A stretch of 64,000 nt of DNA from Dermatophagoides farinae (Eukaryota > Arthropoda > Arachnida > Sarcoptiformes > Pyroglyphidae), in NCBI RefSeq assembly GCF_024713945.1, contig NC_134684.1, forward strand, positions 1,531,001 to 1,595,000, in the 5' to 3' direction. Every line of letters starts with the position of its first letter. Position 1 is the stretch's first letter. Shown piece by piece: positions 33,066-45,792 of the stretch. The notes below the pieces were generated by a model that did no database searches, had not been told where the DNA came from, and saw only the letters and a program-made list of their open reading frames with translations. The translations under genes and the position numbers were made by a program.

Positions 33066-36000
33066 CTGACAAATTTCATAACTAACAAAAAAATAAAAAT
33101 AAACTGTATGTATGTATGTTGACCATTGCAGCATTTAACTGATGACTGTTCTCATTTTTCAACAACAACAACAACTATTACAACAAAAACCGAACCAAAA
33201 AATCAATTATGATTGGACCTTGTTTTGTCTGTCTTTTTTGTTTCATCCACTGCATCCAGTACAGGTTTTTTTCAATCAATATTTTCATTTTATATTACAT
33301 ACATATAACATTTATACGCGTCATGTATCATCAATTTGATGATAAATAAATATATTTGCTGTTGCCATTTTGATATTAATGTGTGTGTGTGTGCGTATTT
33401 GTACAGTACACCTAAAATTCAATTGGCTACAATTTAATTCTTCCCATTTGATTCTCTTTCTTTTATCCCCTTTTCGATTCACTATTCATCAAATTATACT
33501 CTTTCAAAATTATTGCTCATCATCATCAACAACAATTCTGTTTGTCAGTTTTTGTTTTGTTCGATCAATCTTTCAGATGGTGGCCGTTTCATTTGAGTTA
33601 TGTGATCGATATTCTCTGTGTCAATTTTATGGACGTTTTCATTTTTTTTTTTTTTTTTTTTTTAGTCAGCCTGTTTTGACAGATATTCTTATGACATTAT
33701 TGTTCCACATTCAGTTATTAATGATTTATTCATATACATGTATGCTGGTATACTGGTTAGCATTTGGTTTTTTTTTTTTTTTTTTTTTTTTGGTTTTGAC
33801 CATCACACGGCACTATCAAACACATCAAAATGCAATAGATTTCACACACATACACACACACACACACATAACATCAACAACACATTTTCATATATGATTT
33901 AAAAAAAAAATAAATCAAAAAATTTAAAATAAAAAGTTATTTAGTCCTCATTTACCCAGTGGGTAAAAAAAAAATAATTCCATTTTCTTATTTTCTCAAG
34001 CAAAAAAAAAAACCATTAAAAATAAAGATGAGAATTTTCACATCTGATTGTGAAGTGAACAAAAAAAAAATCCAATTTTAAATGAAAAAAAAAATTTTTT
34101 TTAATTCACTTTTCAATGAATACAAACTGATCAACGACACACAAATACAATTCAATATCATGCATCATTTCTTTACCCGGTATATAATGCAATGAATGAA
34201 AATGAAAAAAAAAGAGTGAAAGAGGAATTTTGTTTGTTTTTTTTAATTTTATCAGCGAAAATTTTCAAATTGACTGCTGACTATTAGAAGTTGTTACATC
34301 ACAATAATGATGATGATCATGATGATTACCAATGATTATCAATATCCTCAAGCATTTTTTCAATGATAGTCATGTGTATGTTGTGTTTGTTACTAAATTG
34401 CTTGATGCTTAAATTATAATCTGAATTTTTTTTTGTTTTGATCACACACACACACACAAACACAGCAAGTATCGATCATTCATTCATTCATTTATTGTTT
34501 TGATATCTTTTTGATATTCATTCAGAGAATGTAATTTATTTTTTTTTAAAAGCAAAAAAAAGGATAGAAAAAAAAGATTTCATTTCCTTCAATTTAGAAG
34601 CAACACAACTATTCTTTTTTTTCATCATTATCATCATCATCAAGTAGTTTGGAATTTGGCGTTTTCGTTTTCATTTTTAATGGCAACAACAACAACAAAA
34701 ACAAAAACAAAAACACAACATGAATTTTATGAATGTGTTTGTGGCGTGGTTGTTTTTTTTTCATATATTGGAGAAAAAAAAAGCTAATCAAAAGGAATGG
34801 CCATGTTTTTCACATTGACACACACAAACACATACACAAAGACACTTATGTAATAATATTACGTGTGTTTGAAAACGAATTGGGTTTTTTATACAATAAC
34901 AAAAAAAACAAAATGGAAAATTGAAAAGCTGGGTCATGATTGTCATCATCATCTTCATCATCATCATCATCATCTTTTATATTCTTTCAATCACCATTTT
35001 GTTATAATAATAAAAACAACAACAAACATTGTCAAGTGTTTGTCTATCATAGACTGTCTCATGCATAGTTTTGACCATCAACTTGACGCAAAAATGACGT
35101 TATTCACGGGAGTTCCGTGATAGGTTTTTCTCGTTAATTTAAATTCTGAAAGAAAAAGAGAAAGAGAGATACACTATGGACAGCTACTGTGTCTGCTTTG
35201 TTGTTGTTGTTGATGATGATGATAATGATAATGATAATAATGATATCACATAACATTACTAATTTTCTACAAATAGTCACGGTACATAATTATATCAGAA
35301 ACAAAAATTGGAACAAATAAAAAAAAATCAAATTGAAGAATTTTGATGTTGCTGTTGTTGTTGTTGTTGACAAACCACAACAACATTTTTGAAGAAAAAA
35401 AAAAGAAAAATGCCATTGACACACAGACATACCGTCGTGCTTTAATTTGTTGTTGACGCATAATTTGTTGCTGTAGTTGTTTGGGTTTTCACAATTTTTT
35501 TTCTCTTCTTCGTTGCTGTTGATTGAATAATTTCAATGAAGATTATATTTTGTTTCAAAAAAAATTGATCATCACGTATCAATTATAAATAAATAATGAA
35601 CATATAATATGATGATGATGATTATTATTAAAATTTAAAAATGAATGTTGAATTTGTTTTTATAATATGCAAATTACAAAATGAAAATATGTGCGATTAT
35701 CATGAATGATGATGAATTTGTGATGATGACTTTTTTCCGATTGACCATTTGCCTTTGAATACCATTTTGTGCGTTTGGTATGGATGCAGCAAAATAATAC
35801 ACACACACGTCACATTTGGCCAGCGCCTGTTGTTATTTGCCAGTTATTGTCATCCATTATCATGTCCAAACTGAAACTAATCTTTGGTTTGTGTGTGTGT
35901 AGATACTTTTGTCGAATGTGGCCGAGAAACAGAAAAAAAAATTCTTGGAATGAGATTGTTGTTTTCACAAACAGCGCAAGCGTATTGTCTTGCGTATTTT

Positions 36001-36702
36001 TGTCAATTTGTAATTCAATGATTTGATGATTGAAGAAAAAAGAATCCTCTCACTCTTTTTTTTACCATTCTAAAGTAAAAAATGATTAAACCACAGAGAC
36101 CTGTTAAACACATTCTATATCCATAAAATACACAAATACTCGATTGATTGGTACCAAATCGATTCCAATTTGGATATGTCATATTGTCGCCAATTTATAT
36201 AATCAAGTTGTTGTTTAACTTGACGATTTTCTTCCGACGCACACGTAGATATTTTTTTTTGGTTAAAATCAATGAATAACTAATGTTATTTTGTTTTCAA
36301 AAAGACCCTGATAAAAGATCCGATCGGATGTTGTTTGTATTCTATTTGTTTTTGTTTGTGTGTGTGTGTGTGGTGTGTGTAATCGGAGAAAAAAATTCAG
36401 ATTCTCCCTCGTATTGTTTGAGAGGGGTGGGGGGGGGAGATTACAGCCAAAAAAAAATTGACATTTAAATAAACAATGAGCCCGGTGATTCTATGATGAT
36501 GATTGGTTTTTTTAAATAAATAATAATATGAAATTGAATTGACTACCATTATCATAGGATCGATCTGATATCAATCGATAAGAAAATGATTATTGTACAT
36601 GTCATATATAGCAAATGTTATTATTATTATTATTAACAATAAAAATAGCCACCATTAGAATTGACTTACCAACTGTTGTTGTTGTTGTTGTTCGGTGTTC
36701 AT
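33066..36702 (-). other. Candidate chain of three small coding exons
   Basis: Segment 36702-36670 encodes MNTEQQQQQQL and ends at a GTAAGT donor. Segment 35470-35433 has an AG acceptor after CAACTAC, encodes QQIMRQQQIKAR plus two bases, and ends at GTATGT. The 16-nt segment 33081-33066 has a pyrimidine-rich acceptor and completes to RYEICQ before a GTAAAA donor. The three join without a frame break, ending in phase 0. No downstream exon could be fixed and no family is recognised. It may be the 5' part of an unannotated gene or chance. Confidence 0.3.
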
Positions 36703-38389
36703 TTGTCGGTGGCGGCGACTTTCAGCCAACCAAAAAAAAAAAAAAATCATAATAATAAAAACGTCAATAAAATTATTATTGGTGAAATGGTCTTCATTTC
36801 GAATCTTCCAAATGAATAGATAATGTCATTTTATCCAATACCATCCATTCTATTCTATGTCAATGCAAATTGATGAAATCAAAAACAAATAAAAACACAC
36901 AGGAAAAATATTAAGATTGTCAAATGCCAATGTTTTTGTTTTTTTTTCTTACCATTTTCTTTCTGGTGATTCGGAAATGGAAATTTGTTTTGCTTTTTTT
37001 TTTTGATCCAATTTTCTACCATTCTGATCACAATGATGATCTCATTCACCAAACAAAATTTTTCCGTTTTCTATTTTCATACGTTGTATATACATATATG
37101 GGTACCACATAATAATAATAATTGATGGATGATTCCGTTCATTATATATATTTGTTTTATTTTCGTTGTAGTTTTTTTTTATCCTCTTGTCCTTTATCTT
37201 GTTGTTGTTGTTGTTGGTGTTACTGATTTTCTCGTCATACGCTTGATGGTTTTTTATTTGCGCTATAATTCGATCACATTTTTTTTGAGTGAACAACTAA
37301 AAAAAAAAAATAGAATAATTAATTATCATGTTTTAAAGTAGGTAGTAATTAAAATGACTTACAGTCCTGAGATTAATTAAATATATTTTTCGTATATATA
37401 AAAAAAAACCCAGAAAAACTTTAATTTTCATTTATATATGATGGCGGTCCACATACTCATTATCATAGACGTAATATATTGGTATATCGTTTGTTTGTTA
37501 GATCATCTTCTTTTGTTCACACATTTAATACTTTTTTTTATTTTCATTAATAACACTTTTCGGTACAATTTCACAATTAATTGTCGTTTGAATTTAGTAT
37601 ACGATCAATAAAATCAATAAATCATCAATTTTTTATGGACTTGATTATAGTCATCATCATCATATATTATTATGTAAGTTGAATCATTCGAATTCAAGGC
37701 ATTCGAATTTCTCCTATATCGATCCAATTCGTTCATCGATGTTGACGATGACAACAACAAAATTCGAATATATATAAAAACTTTCTTTTTTCATTTTCTC
37801 TATCTCTCCATACTGTCATTGACAGCTTGTTTCCGTTGTATCGTTTTTTTTTGTTTTGTTTTCATGAATAAAATATAATTCACCAGCCCCCACCCCTCCC
37901 CTCAAATTGATTGCATAACATTAACATGTTTGATTCGTAAAACTATTGCTCTCGTTCTTTCTCTTATTGCTATCATCATCAACATTCAAAAAGAAAAAGT
38001 GAAAAAAATGCCGTCAACAATGGAAAACCAGTGAAAAAATGAAACTGAAACAAATTCTCATTCGTTTCGGCCGAAATTCTCTCTCTTTTTTTTGTATTGT
38101 ACACAGAACATCGATGACAAGAATCGTTTTTTTTTTCATTTTCAAGAATCATATCATATATGTAAAATGATAAATGGCTATGGAAGAGAATTAGTGAAAA
38201 AAAAATTGAAATTCATTTTGTTTTCTTCAAGAATCATGTGCATGATGTTTATTTTTCATTGTTGGCCATTTGAAACCATTCTCATTGTTATTATATATCA
38301 TGTATATGTGACAATTCTTTAATATATTTTGAAAAGTAAATGAAAATCATTCTCGGTGTATTTTCTGTGTAATTCATACCTTTACTAAA

Positions 38390-38423
<34 letters not shown>

Positions 38424-40428
38424 GTATATGAATATAAAGATTCAACGAATCGGCCTCATTTTATCATCACATGTGTATTTGATATATTTTTATTTATTTA
38501 CATCATCACAAAAGCATAAAATTTCAATCATCACAAGACTGACTGACTAACTTAATGACTGAATAGTGGTGATGAATTGTGTTCATATATCTATTCTCTC
38601 TGGTGAGACAATAATAAGAATGAAACAAAAAACAAAACAAAAAAAAAAAAATAAAATAAATAGCCACCCTTCTGGTTCGTTGGTCTAGAAATTGTTTTCA
38701 TCCTACTACAGTGTGTGTGTGCATTTGTAAATGCATCACATTTTATACAGTGAAGAATGAAAAAAGAAATGGAATATGATCATCATTGTTAAAAACAGTA
38801 AATGTGCATCCAAGTGCAACAAATAAATGAACCAACAGAACAGAACAAAACAAAACAAAACAAAATAGCTATCGACATAATGATATATGAATGAATGATG
38901 ATTACCTAGCAAGGATTCCATTTCAATTTTAAAATTTTCTCTTGTATATTGTAACCAAATCATCATCATCATCATCATCATTATCATCATCGTAAGTGAA
39001 GATAACGAATGGTCTGAAACGGTTATAATACGGTTTTTAACATTATTTGCGTCATCATCATCATCATCGTCATCATGTGTACACATTTTTTACCTGAAAA
39101 TAAAAACAAAAAAAAAAGTAATTCGACTACTTTAAAAAAAAAAATGAAGAGAGAAAAAAAGTACTTTGTTAATCTCTTGAGATGTCAACACATAAACACA
39201 TTGTATTGTGTATGATGGTGGTGGTGTGTGTTGAATGAATTCATAAAAGAAAACAAAATAAAAAAATAAATTATTTTGTATTTCATCAACAACAATGAAA
39301 ATTAACTTTTGTATTTTGTATACAAAGAATAAAACAAACAACATCGATCCACGTATCCATTAATAGATCAATTGTTGTTGTTGTGTGAATGTGTGTGTGA
39401 ACAATTGTTTAAATTTCACATTCCAATAAAGAAGAATGAAATGAATTTGATTTGTCAAAAAAAAAAAATCGAAATTTGATACTTTCTTCGTTTCAATGTT
39501 GTTGTTACTTGGAAACGTTTGATCATCATTGAGACAATAATCGTTGATGAATGGTTGTTGTGGCGTTTGGTCGCGAGTAACCCCCTCAGGCTTTCAGCCA
39601 GAATAAACAAAACAAATTTATTTTGTCAAATCAATAACATCATCATCATCATTATTATTATTAGGAAAGGATGGAACTGTTGAATTGATTGTTGTGGTGG
39701 TTGTTGTTACCTAAATTGAAATCTCATGTTCCGTTTTCTCGATAAACAACATTTTTTTTTTTTTTTTTTGACAAATCAAATTGATCTCACTAGAAAATAG
39801 ATAGCTACAACTATTTACTAGAAAAAAAAAATTTCCAAATGATAAATCTGTAGTTGACGTGATAACATTATATGATCATATGATCGGAAGATGAAATCCA
39901 TTGCACAATTGAACATGAATGACAAGATTAATTGACCCGAATCTATCTATAGCCCGTCTCAGATACGTCATATCCACATTCAATTTCCTTTCTTTCGCCT
40001 CTTGAATCGAATGCTTTCTAAAAATCTAATTCTTTTGAATCGATCAAACAAAAAAAAAGATTGATTAAGTGTACAAGCCCGGTGATCGATTGACATTGGT
40101 CATTTCCTTTTTTAATTATCTTGTCGACATTGATCTTCATCATCATCATCATCATCATCATCAACAAGTATTTGAATGATTCTTTCAATATGATGATTGA
40201 TCGATTTTTTCAATTCTCATATTTATTTTAGTTTTTTTTTGTTACAAATCTATTACAATTCTACCATGTATATAATAGCTTCGTCCGGTTATTCGATCCA
40301 ATACTTTCGGACAATAGCCCGGCCAATAACAGAATAACAGAAAACCATTTACAATAGAAAACCAGTTGACTCAAGTGCAACCATCTATCGTTAACAAATG
40401 TAATTAAAATTTAGTTTTTTTTAAATAC

Positions 40429-40461
40429 CTGCAATTTATGATTATGTCGTTTGGGCGCCAT
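40429..40461 (-). other. Candidate alternative first coding exon
   Basis: Encodes MAPKRHNHKLQ, ending in phase 0 at CAG|GTATTT. The start codon sits in AATATGGCGCCC, which resembles a YY1-type initiator. Its phase matches the exon at 35470-35433, so it could be an alternative start of the same gene. Confidence 0.25.
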
Positions 40462-41941
40462 ATTCTCTGATTACTGGATAGTATTTTTTTTGCAAAAAAA
40501 AAAAAAAATAAATAAATTGCATGATTTTTAATGATAATTTTTTTTTATTACTGGAATGTCCTGTTTTTTTTTACAACTGCAATGATCATCATTCAGTAAT
40601 AATGATGATGATGATAAACTGAATAACTGTGCATCATCATCAAATACACAACAGCAGCATCAGCTACCGTTCAATGTCATCACAGATTATATATAAAACG
40701 ATAAAACGAAGGATTAATAACGACAATGTAAACACAAGGGCGTTTTATGTGCGTGTTTCTTCCACCATATACACACAGAAAAAATCTCCTTCAATGATTC
40801 TTAAAGATTGACCATCATGATCATCACTACTATTAAAATAACGATTTATCCATTTCCTTATATCCCAACTTTCTCTCTCTTCCTCTCTCTCTCTCTTTCT
40901 GTCTCATAAGCTCTCAAAATAATATCAATCAGTCCATTATATAATCGGGATTATTATTAAATGTTCCATGTTCCATTTTATTTATCTATCACTGGATAAG
41001 GATGTAATGGATTTTTTTTTTCGTTGTTGTTGTTGTTGTTGTGTTCATTCAATATCATCTGTCATTATTGTTACGTATAGGGCCGAAAAAAAACGTGCCT
41101 CAAAATGAAGGTGAAAATCAATTAACAAACTAATAATAAACAAACTGTTGTTGTTATTGCCTTTAGGCATCTTCGTCTTTTTCTTCTTCTTCTTCTTGTT
41201 GTTGTTGTTGTTGTTGTTGTTTTCCATTTAGATATCTTGATCATATTGTTGTTGATTCAAATTTGAAGGTAAACAATTCTATGAATGTGGTATATATAAT
41301 AATGTTTGATGATTGTTGATTGATAACATTGAATATAAAAAAAAAATCGTCGATTGATCGATCGATGATTGCCTGATGCTCTATTTCCATTATTTATGTG
41401 TGGACATTTATATTCGTAACAATTGATTGAATTTATTTTAACACACATTATCTATACGATGAATCGATAATAATGATTTTTTTTCGATTTGGATTCATAA
41501 ACAATGGCCACAGATAAATATAAAAATATTCAAGGCTAACCATTTAGCCTGAAGTTATATATTCAATTGATTTGATTTTTCTCGATTCCAATATCATCAT
41601 TGACATAGTTCCGCCGTTACACTAATTTCATGGCGTGAATAAGATGAAAAATTTTTCAGCTACAACTACATTACCATCTGTGGAATATATTCAAACAAAA
41701 CAAAAAAAATGTAGATGGTGGACGATGATGATGTCTATATACTGGATCACCATGATTGGAAAATGGCCATTCATCTTTTATTTTTTTTTTCTCTTTGAAC
41801 ATTGATCGATTTGTTCTATGTGACGAACGAACGTGCCAATGACGATTTTTTTTCTTTTTTTTTTGATTGAATCCTGGCAATCTAACTTTCTCTAATAATA
41901 AGATGGTTATAGATAGTATCAATGATGTAATTATTTATTTT

Positions 41942-42106
41942 TTGTTGTTGTTGTTGTTGTTGTTGTTGAACGAATCATTGATCGATTTAATGCATCAATA
42001 ATGAACGCATACATTTCAATTACAAGAACATTTTGTAAAGAGAAATAAAAAGCGTTCACATTGTTTCAATGTTCAGTAACAACAACAACAACAACAACAA
42101 CAACAA
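41942..42106. repeat. Complementary (TTG)n and (CAA)n arrays
   Basis: TTG repeats at 41942-41968 and CAA repeats at 42077-42106 are reverse complements about 110 bp apart and could pair as a hairpin. They lie upstream of the desaturase. Another TTC/TTG run lies at 41181-41221. Confidence 0.75.
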
Positions 42107-42548
42107 AAAACACATCCTGATCCATTTACATTCATTTGATCGATTCAATCATTCATTCGTTCATTCATTCATTCATCATACATCTCGTCATTTGTAATCT
42201 TGTTTGAATCGATTCATCATTTGTTGCCATTTTGAATGGTAAAAACCAGTGTTAAATCAATGTAACTAACTAGACAACTTTGGTTGAATTGTCATAACGA
42301 AAATAGTGACCATCTAACCAGTTTTCTTCTTGTTCATCCATTTCAACCATCAATCAGTTAAGAGAATCATCAAAAAAAAAAATTAACAAAAACAATATCA
42401 CAAACTAAAAAGGCAATCAGATTACATCAAAAAAAAAAATCATCGTAACATACGACTTAATTGAATGGTCACAATTACAACCATCATCATCATCAATGAT
42501 TTATCGATTGTATAATTAAGAATTTGATTCATTTTCAAACAGACCACG

Positions 42549-43997
42549 ATGCAGTCGTCATCAACTACATCGACAATCATCATACCAAATGGTGATTACA
42601 TTGAACAACCACCAAAAAATGATTTAAATAATAATCATATAAATGATGATTCGAATTTTATCATTAAAAATGTACAAATTTCTATCGATCCAATTATCAT
42701 GAATGGTGATCGTGGTGATGATGGTGAAGATCAGGAACAGATTGATAAAAATATTGAACAATTTTGTTCGATTCCCGGTGAACCAAAAGATTCACAAGCC
42801 GAATTGGATTATTCGATCGCTAATATTGTCAATAGCCAACAGCATGACAAGAATGATAATATGGATAAATTAATGAAAGAACAACCTTCTTGTCCGGGCA
42901 AACTTGATTATGTACCTGGCCCGAAAATTATTGCTAAAAATCGGTGGCAAAAAATTTGGCATCTTGCTTGCCGTTTAAAATGGAACAACATATTCTATTT
43001 AACCACATTGCATGTGACATGTGTGTTTGCATGTTATCATGCAGCCATATATCCGGTCAAAGTTTTGACAGTAGCTTCAGCTATCACACTTGGATATTTT
43101 TCCGGTATGGGTATGTCGGTCGGTGCACATAGATATTGGGCTCATCGTTCATTCAAAGCCAAACCAATATTACGGTTAGGATTAATGTTATTACAAACTA
43201 TGACGATGAACGGTACAATATTCTCGTATGCTCGTGACCATCGTAATCATCATAAATATTCTGACACTGAAGCAGATCCAAAAAATCCAGCTCGTGGATT
43301 ATTTCATGCTCATGTTGGCTGGTGGTTATGGAAAAAATCACCCGTAGTAATAGCGATGGGCAAAAAATTCGATGTTTCTGACCTTTGGAATGATCCACTT
43401 ATCCGTTTTCAACATAAATATTATGTACCATTGTTTACTGTGCTCAACATCATATTACCGACCATTGTGCCATGGCTATTGTGGAACGAAAATCCTTTGA
43501 CTGCATTCTATGTGATTGTAATAATTCGTACAACAGTCGTTTTACATTTATTGTTTTGCGTTAATTCAGTGGCTCATCATTATGGTTATCGTCCATACGA
43601 TTTTCGTATTCGTCCAGCAGATAATCGTATTATTAATTATTTATCGATGGGTGAAGGAAATCATAATTATCATCATGTTTTTCCTTATGATTATCGTTCA
43701 AATGAAAAAGAATATTGGGAATATTTTGATCCAATCAGTCATTTTATACATATTACACAGATGCTTGGTTTAACATATGATTGTAAAAAAGCATCACCAC
43801 GTGTAGTAATGGGTATTGTACGTCGTAAAGGAATTCCAGCACATTTTGATCATCCACGATCATTAACATTTCGAATAGTTAATGCTATGTTTGATTGGGT
43901 TGCCGGTTCAATTGTAACCTTATGGTTTCTATATCCATTTATTATATACAAATACATGACCAATAGAGAAATATTCATTTTTCGTTGGGAAACATGA
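42549..43997 (+). CDS. Acyl-CoA delta-9 desaturase (stearoyl-CoA desaturase)
   Basis: Encodes 482 aa in a single coding exon. This endoplasmic reticulum di-iron enzyme introduces a cis double bond into stearoyl- or palmitoyl-CoA. All three histidine boxes are present: HRYWAH (residues 194-199), HRNHH (231-235) and HNYHH (372-376). Family stretches surrounding them include GAHRYWAHRSFKAK, FSYARDHRNHHKYSD, ADPKNPARGLFHAHVGW and VNSVAHHYGYRPYD. Two pairs of hydrophobic segments flank the boxes. An Asn/Asp-rich N-terminal extension makes it longer than the usual 350-380 residues. An AG acceptor just upstream (TTTTCAAACAG at 42542) suggests an intron in the 5' UTR. Which of the several arthropod desaturase subfamilies it belongs to is not determined. 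Confidence 0.94.
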   Translation: MQSSSTTSTIIIPNGDYIEQPPKNDLNNNHINDDSNFIIKNVQISIDPIIMNGDRGDDGEDQEQIDKNIEQFCSIPGEPKDSQAELDYSIANIVNSQQHDKNDNMDKLMKEQPSCPGKLDYVPGPKIIAKNRWQKIWHLACRLKWNNIFYLTTLHVTCVFACYHAAIYPVKVLTVASAITLGYFSGMGMSVGAHRYWAHRSFKAKPILRLGLMLLQTMTMNGTIFSYARDHRNHHKYSDTEADPKNPARGLFHAHVGWWLWKKSPVVIAMGKKFDVSDLWNDPLIRFQHKYYVPLFTVLNIILPTIVPWLLWNENPLTAFYVIVIIRTTVVLHLLFCVNSVAHHYGYRPYDFRIRPADNRIINYLSMGEGNHNYHHVFPYDYRSNEKEYWEYFDPISHFIHITQMLGLTYDCKKASPRVVMGIVRRKGIPAHFDHPRSLTFRIVNAMFDWVAGSIVTLWFLYPFIIYKYMTNREIFIFRWET

Positions 43998-44372
43998 TGA
44001 TTATTCATTATTTTTTTATTTAAATAATACAACTATTCTTATTGATTCAATCAATCATCAATCACAGAATTATGTTGTTCCATTAATTTAACCTATTTTT
44101 TTTCTTATTCCAATGATAATCAAATATGAATAAATGATATTTCTGAGTTTTATCTGAATTCAAAATAAACAGAAAAAAATTTATTTTTGAAATTGCATAG
44201 ATGACATCAGTAAAATATAAATGGAATCAATGAAAAAAAAAGATGAAAATGAATATGATTGATGAATGAAGAAACAATTACAATTGGATTGAAAAAAATG
44301 GAAAAGAATGAATTGATTGGTTATGAGGTCTAAAATAGACAAATTATTATATTATCAACAAATGTCATTTGT
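43998..44372. other. Convergent 3' flanks of desaturase and mago
   Basis: An AT-rich 375 bp gap with AATAAA-like signals. Nothing else seen. Confidence 0.55.
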
Positions 44373-44831
44373 TTAGATAGGTTTGATTTTGAAATGTAGA
44401 CCAATGAGTGAAAAAACCAAACATTTAAGATCCTGGACCAGATAGTAAAAACAACGGAGACCTTCAGGATCACGACTCTCTTGTACGTCAGCTAATGAAC
44501 CAATCTTGCTGGTGGTGAAACTAATATGTTCATCACCGTTGACAATTTCCAATTCTTGTCGTCCAACACGATCTGGCATTGGCCAAACAGCATCATCTTC
44601 ACTCATTATTTCGGAATCTTCGATTATACGGCGAAGTTCTTCCATAACGGCACGAGAAACATAAGCTTCTTTACGAATCATCGTATCATTTTTGTAATTA
44701 GAATTGTTTGCATAACGAAGTTTACCATCGGGACGAAATTCAAATTCTAAAAATTCATGACCGAATTTACCTTTGTGGCCAACGTAATATCGAAGATAAA
44801 AGTTTTTCGTTTGAGAATTTCCAGATGACAT
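44373..44831 (-). CDS. mago: Exon junction complex core protein Mago nashi
   Basis: Encodes 152 aa in one exon, from the ATG at 44831 ([20 protein letters not shown]). Mago pairs with Y14 in the exon junction complex, acting in mRNA localisation, splicing and nonsense-mediated decay. The sequence is close to the universal Mago consensus: [76 protein letters not shown] and [16 protein letters not shown] at the end. Length agrees with the family (146-150). An in-frame upstream extension lacks an ATG and is not used. It is divergent from RpL34 with 255 bp between starts. Confidence 0.97.
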   Translation of the reverse strand: MSSGNSQTKNFYLRYYVGHKGKFGHEFLEFEFRPDGKLRYANNSNYKNDTMIRKEAYVSRAVMEELRRIIEDSEIMSEDDAVWPMPDRVGRQELEIVNGDEHISFTTSKIGSLADVQESRDPEGLRCFYYLVQDLKCLVFSLIGLHFKIKPI

Positions 44832-45086
44832 GATTGACAAAAGAAAAGAATCAATAAACCAAAAATAATTCCAACAACCACACAACTAAAAGAACAATGA
44901 GCAGAATGTGGTACGGACTAGTGTTTATGAACAGGACAAGAGAATGCACGCGTTTTGCCCAAGCGAGCCGTGATCATTTCCTTTTTGTTTTTGTTGTGTG
45001 TGTGTGTGCGTGTGTCTGTTTTTGTGTGTTTTTCATTTTTTATTTCACGAATTTAATCCATTTCTTAGCCATCTCATCTGATAATC
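44832..45086. promoter_or_regulatory. Divergent promoter mago / RpL34
   Basis: The 255 bp between start codons contain a locally GC-richer segment (ACGCGTTTTGCCCAAGCGAG at 44949-44968) and a pyrimidine stretch TTTCCTTTTTG that could be the RpL34 TOP-type transcription start. An AG just before the ATG (TTTCTTAG at 45068) allows a short 5' UTR intron for RpL34. Confidence 0.45.
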
Positions 45087-45519
45087 ATGGTCCAAAGATT
45101 GACCTATCGACGACGATTGTCGTACAATACACAATCTAATCGTAGAAAAATGTAAGTAGATTTTAAAACCTAATAAATACAGAAATTAACATCTTTACTC
45201 GTTTGATATATATAGTTCGAAGACTCCGGGTGGTAAATTGGTATATTTATATACGAAGAAAGCCGGATCCGTAGCAAAATGTGGTGATTGTAAATGTAAA
45301 TTACGTGGTCTAGCATATGCTCGTCCCAGAGAATTGACAAGATTATCACGACGACGAAAAACAGTTACACGTGTTTATGGTGGAACCAAATGTGCACAAT
45401 GCGTTCGATCACGTATTGTACGTGCATTCCTGATTGAAGAGGAAAAGATTGTAGCCAAAGTATTGCGTGCACAACAAAAATCTACAAAACCAGCAGCGGC
45501 TACTTCGGCTAAAAAATAA
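45087..45519 (+). CDS. RpL34: 60S ribosomal protein L34 (eL34)
   Basis: Exons 45087-45151 and 45216-45519, joined in phase, give 122 aa. The first exon encodes [20 protein letters not shown], the invariant eL34 N-terminus. The second contains [13 protein letters not shown], the zinc-finger-like cysteines CGDCKC and CAQC, and [20 protein letters not shown]. The tail is Lys/Ala-rich. AATAAA at 45558-45563 gives a very short 3' UTR. It converges on SdhB. Confidence 0.97.
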
Positions 45520-45792
45520 TTATGTAATTTGACATAAGAAATGATTGATTTTTTTTAAATAAAATGAAACGAAACAAACTTTGAATCAAAATTTTTTTTT
45601 TTATTATTGCTAACCCACCAAAGACCGCGATCATCATTGGTGGATGTCGAATTTATTTCATGACCTTACAACACAAAGAATTTCGGTCTAAACAATAGGC
45701 TAGAGCAAGAACAAAAAAATTAAGTATCTGATAGATATTGCTTTCATTTTCATATATTTGTTATTGTTTTCTAAAAAAAAATCTATAACAAA

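Larger units (their letters stand above)
30343..42548. other. 12.2 kb sparse region with short exon-like segments
   Basis: No frame here resembles a full gene. It is dominated by A/T runs, TTG/CAA, ATC/GAT and CA/TG tracts. Short minus-strand segments with good splice signals occur at 40461-40429, 36955-36953, 36702-36670, 35470-35433 and 33081-33066, with another at about 39096-38907. They may be alternative 5' exons of a minus-strand gene. The right end contains the desaturase 5' flank, with a probable 5' UTR acceptor at 42542. Confidence 0.5.

Noticed and set aside
33370-33897. 175-codon plus-strand frame
   Set aside because: Stretches of Phe come from two long T-runs and the end from CA repeats. 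It has no domain and no coding signature.
38736-39086. 116-codon minus-strand gene with Asp and Met runs
   Set aside because: As a full ORF it is repeat-driven. Only its splice-bounded part is kept as a low-confidence exon-like segment.
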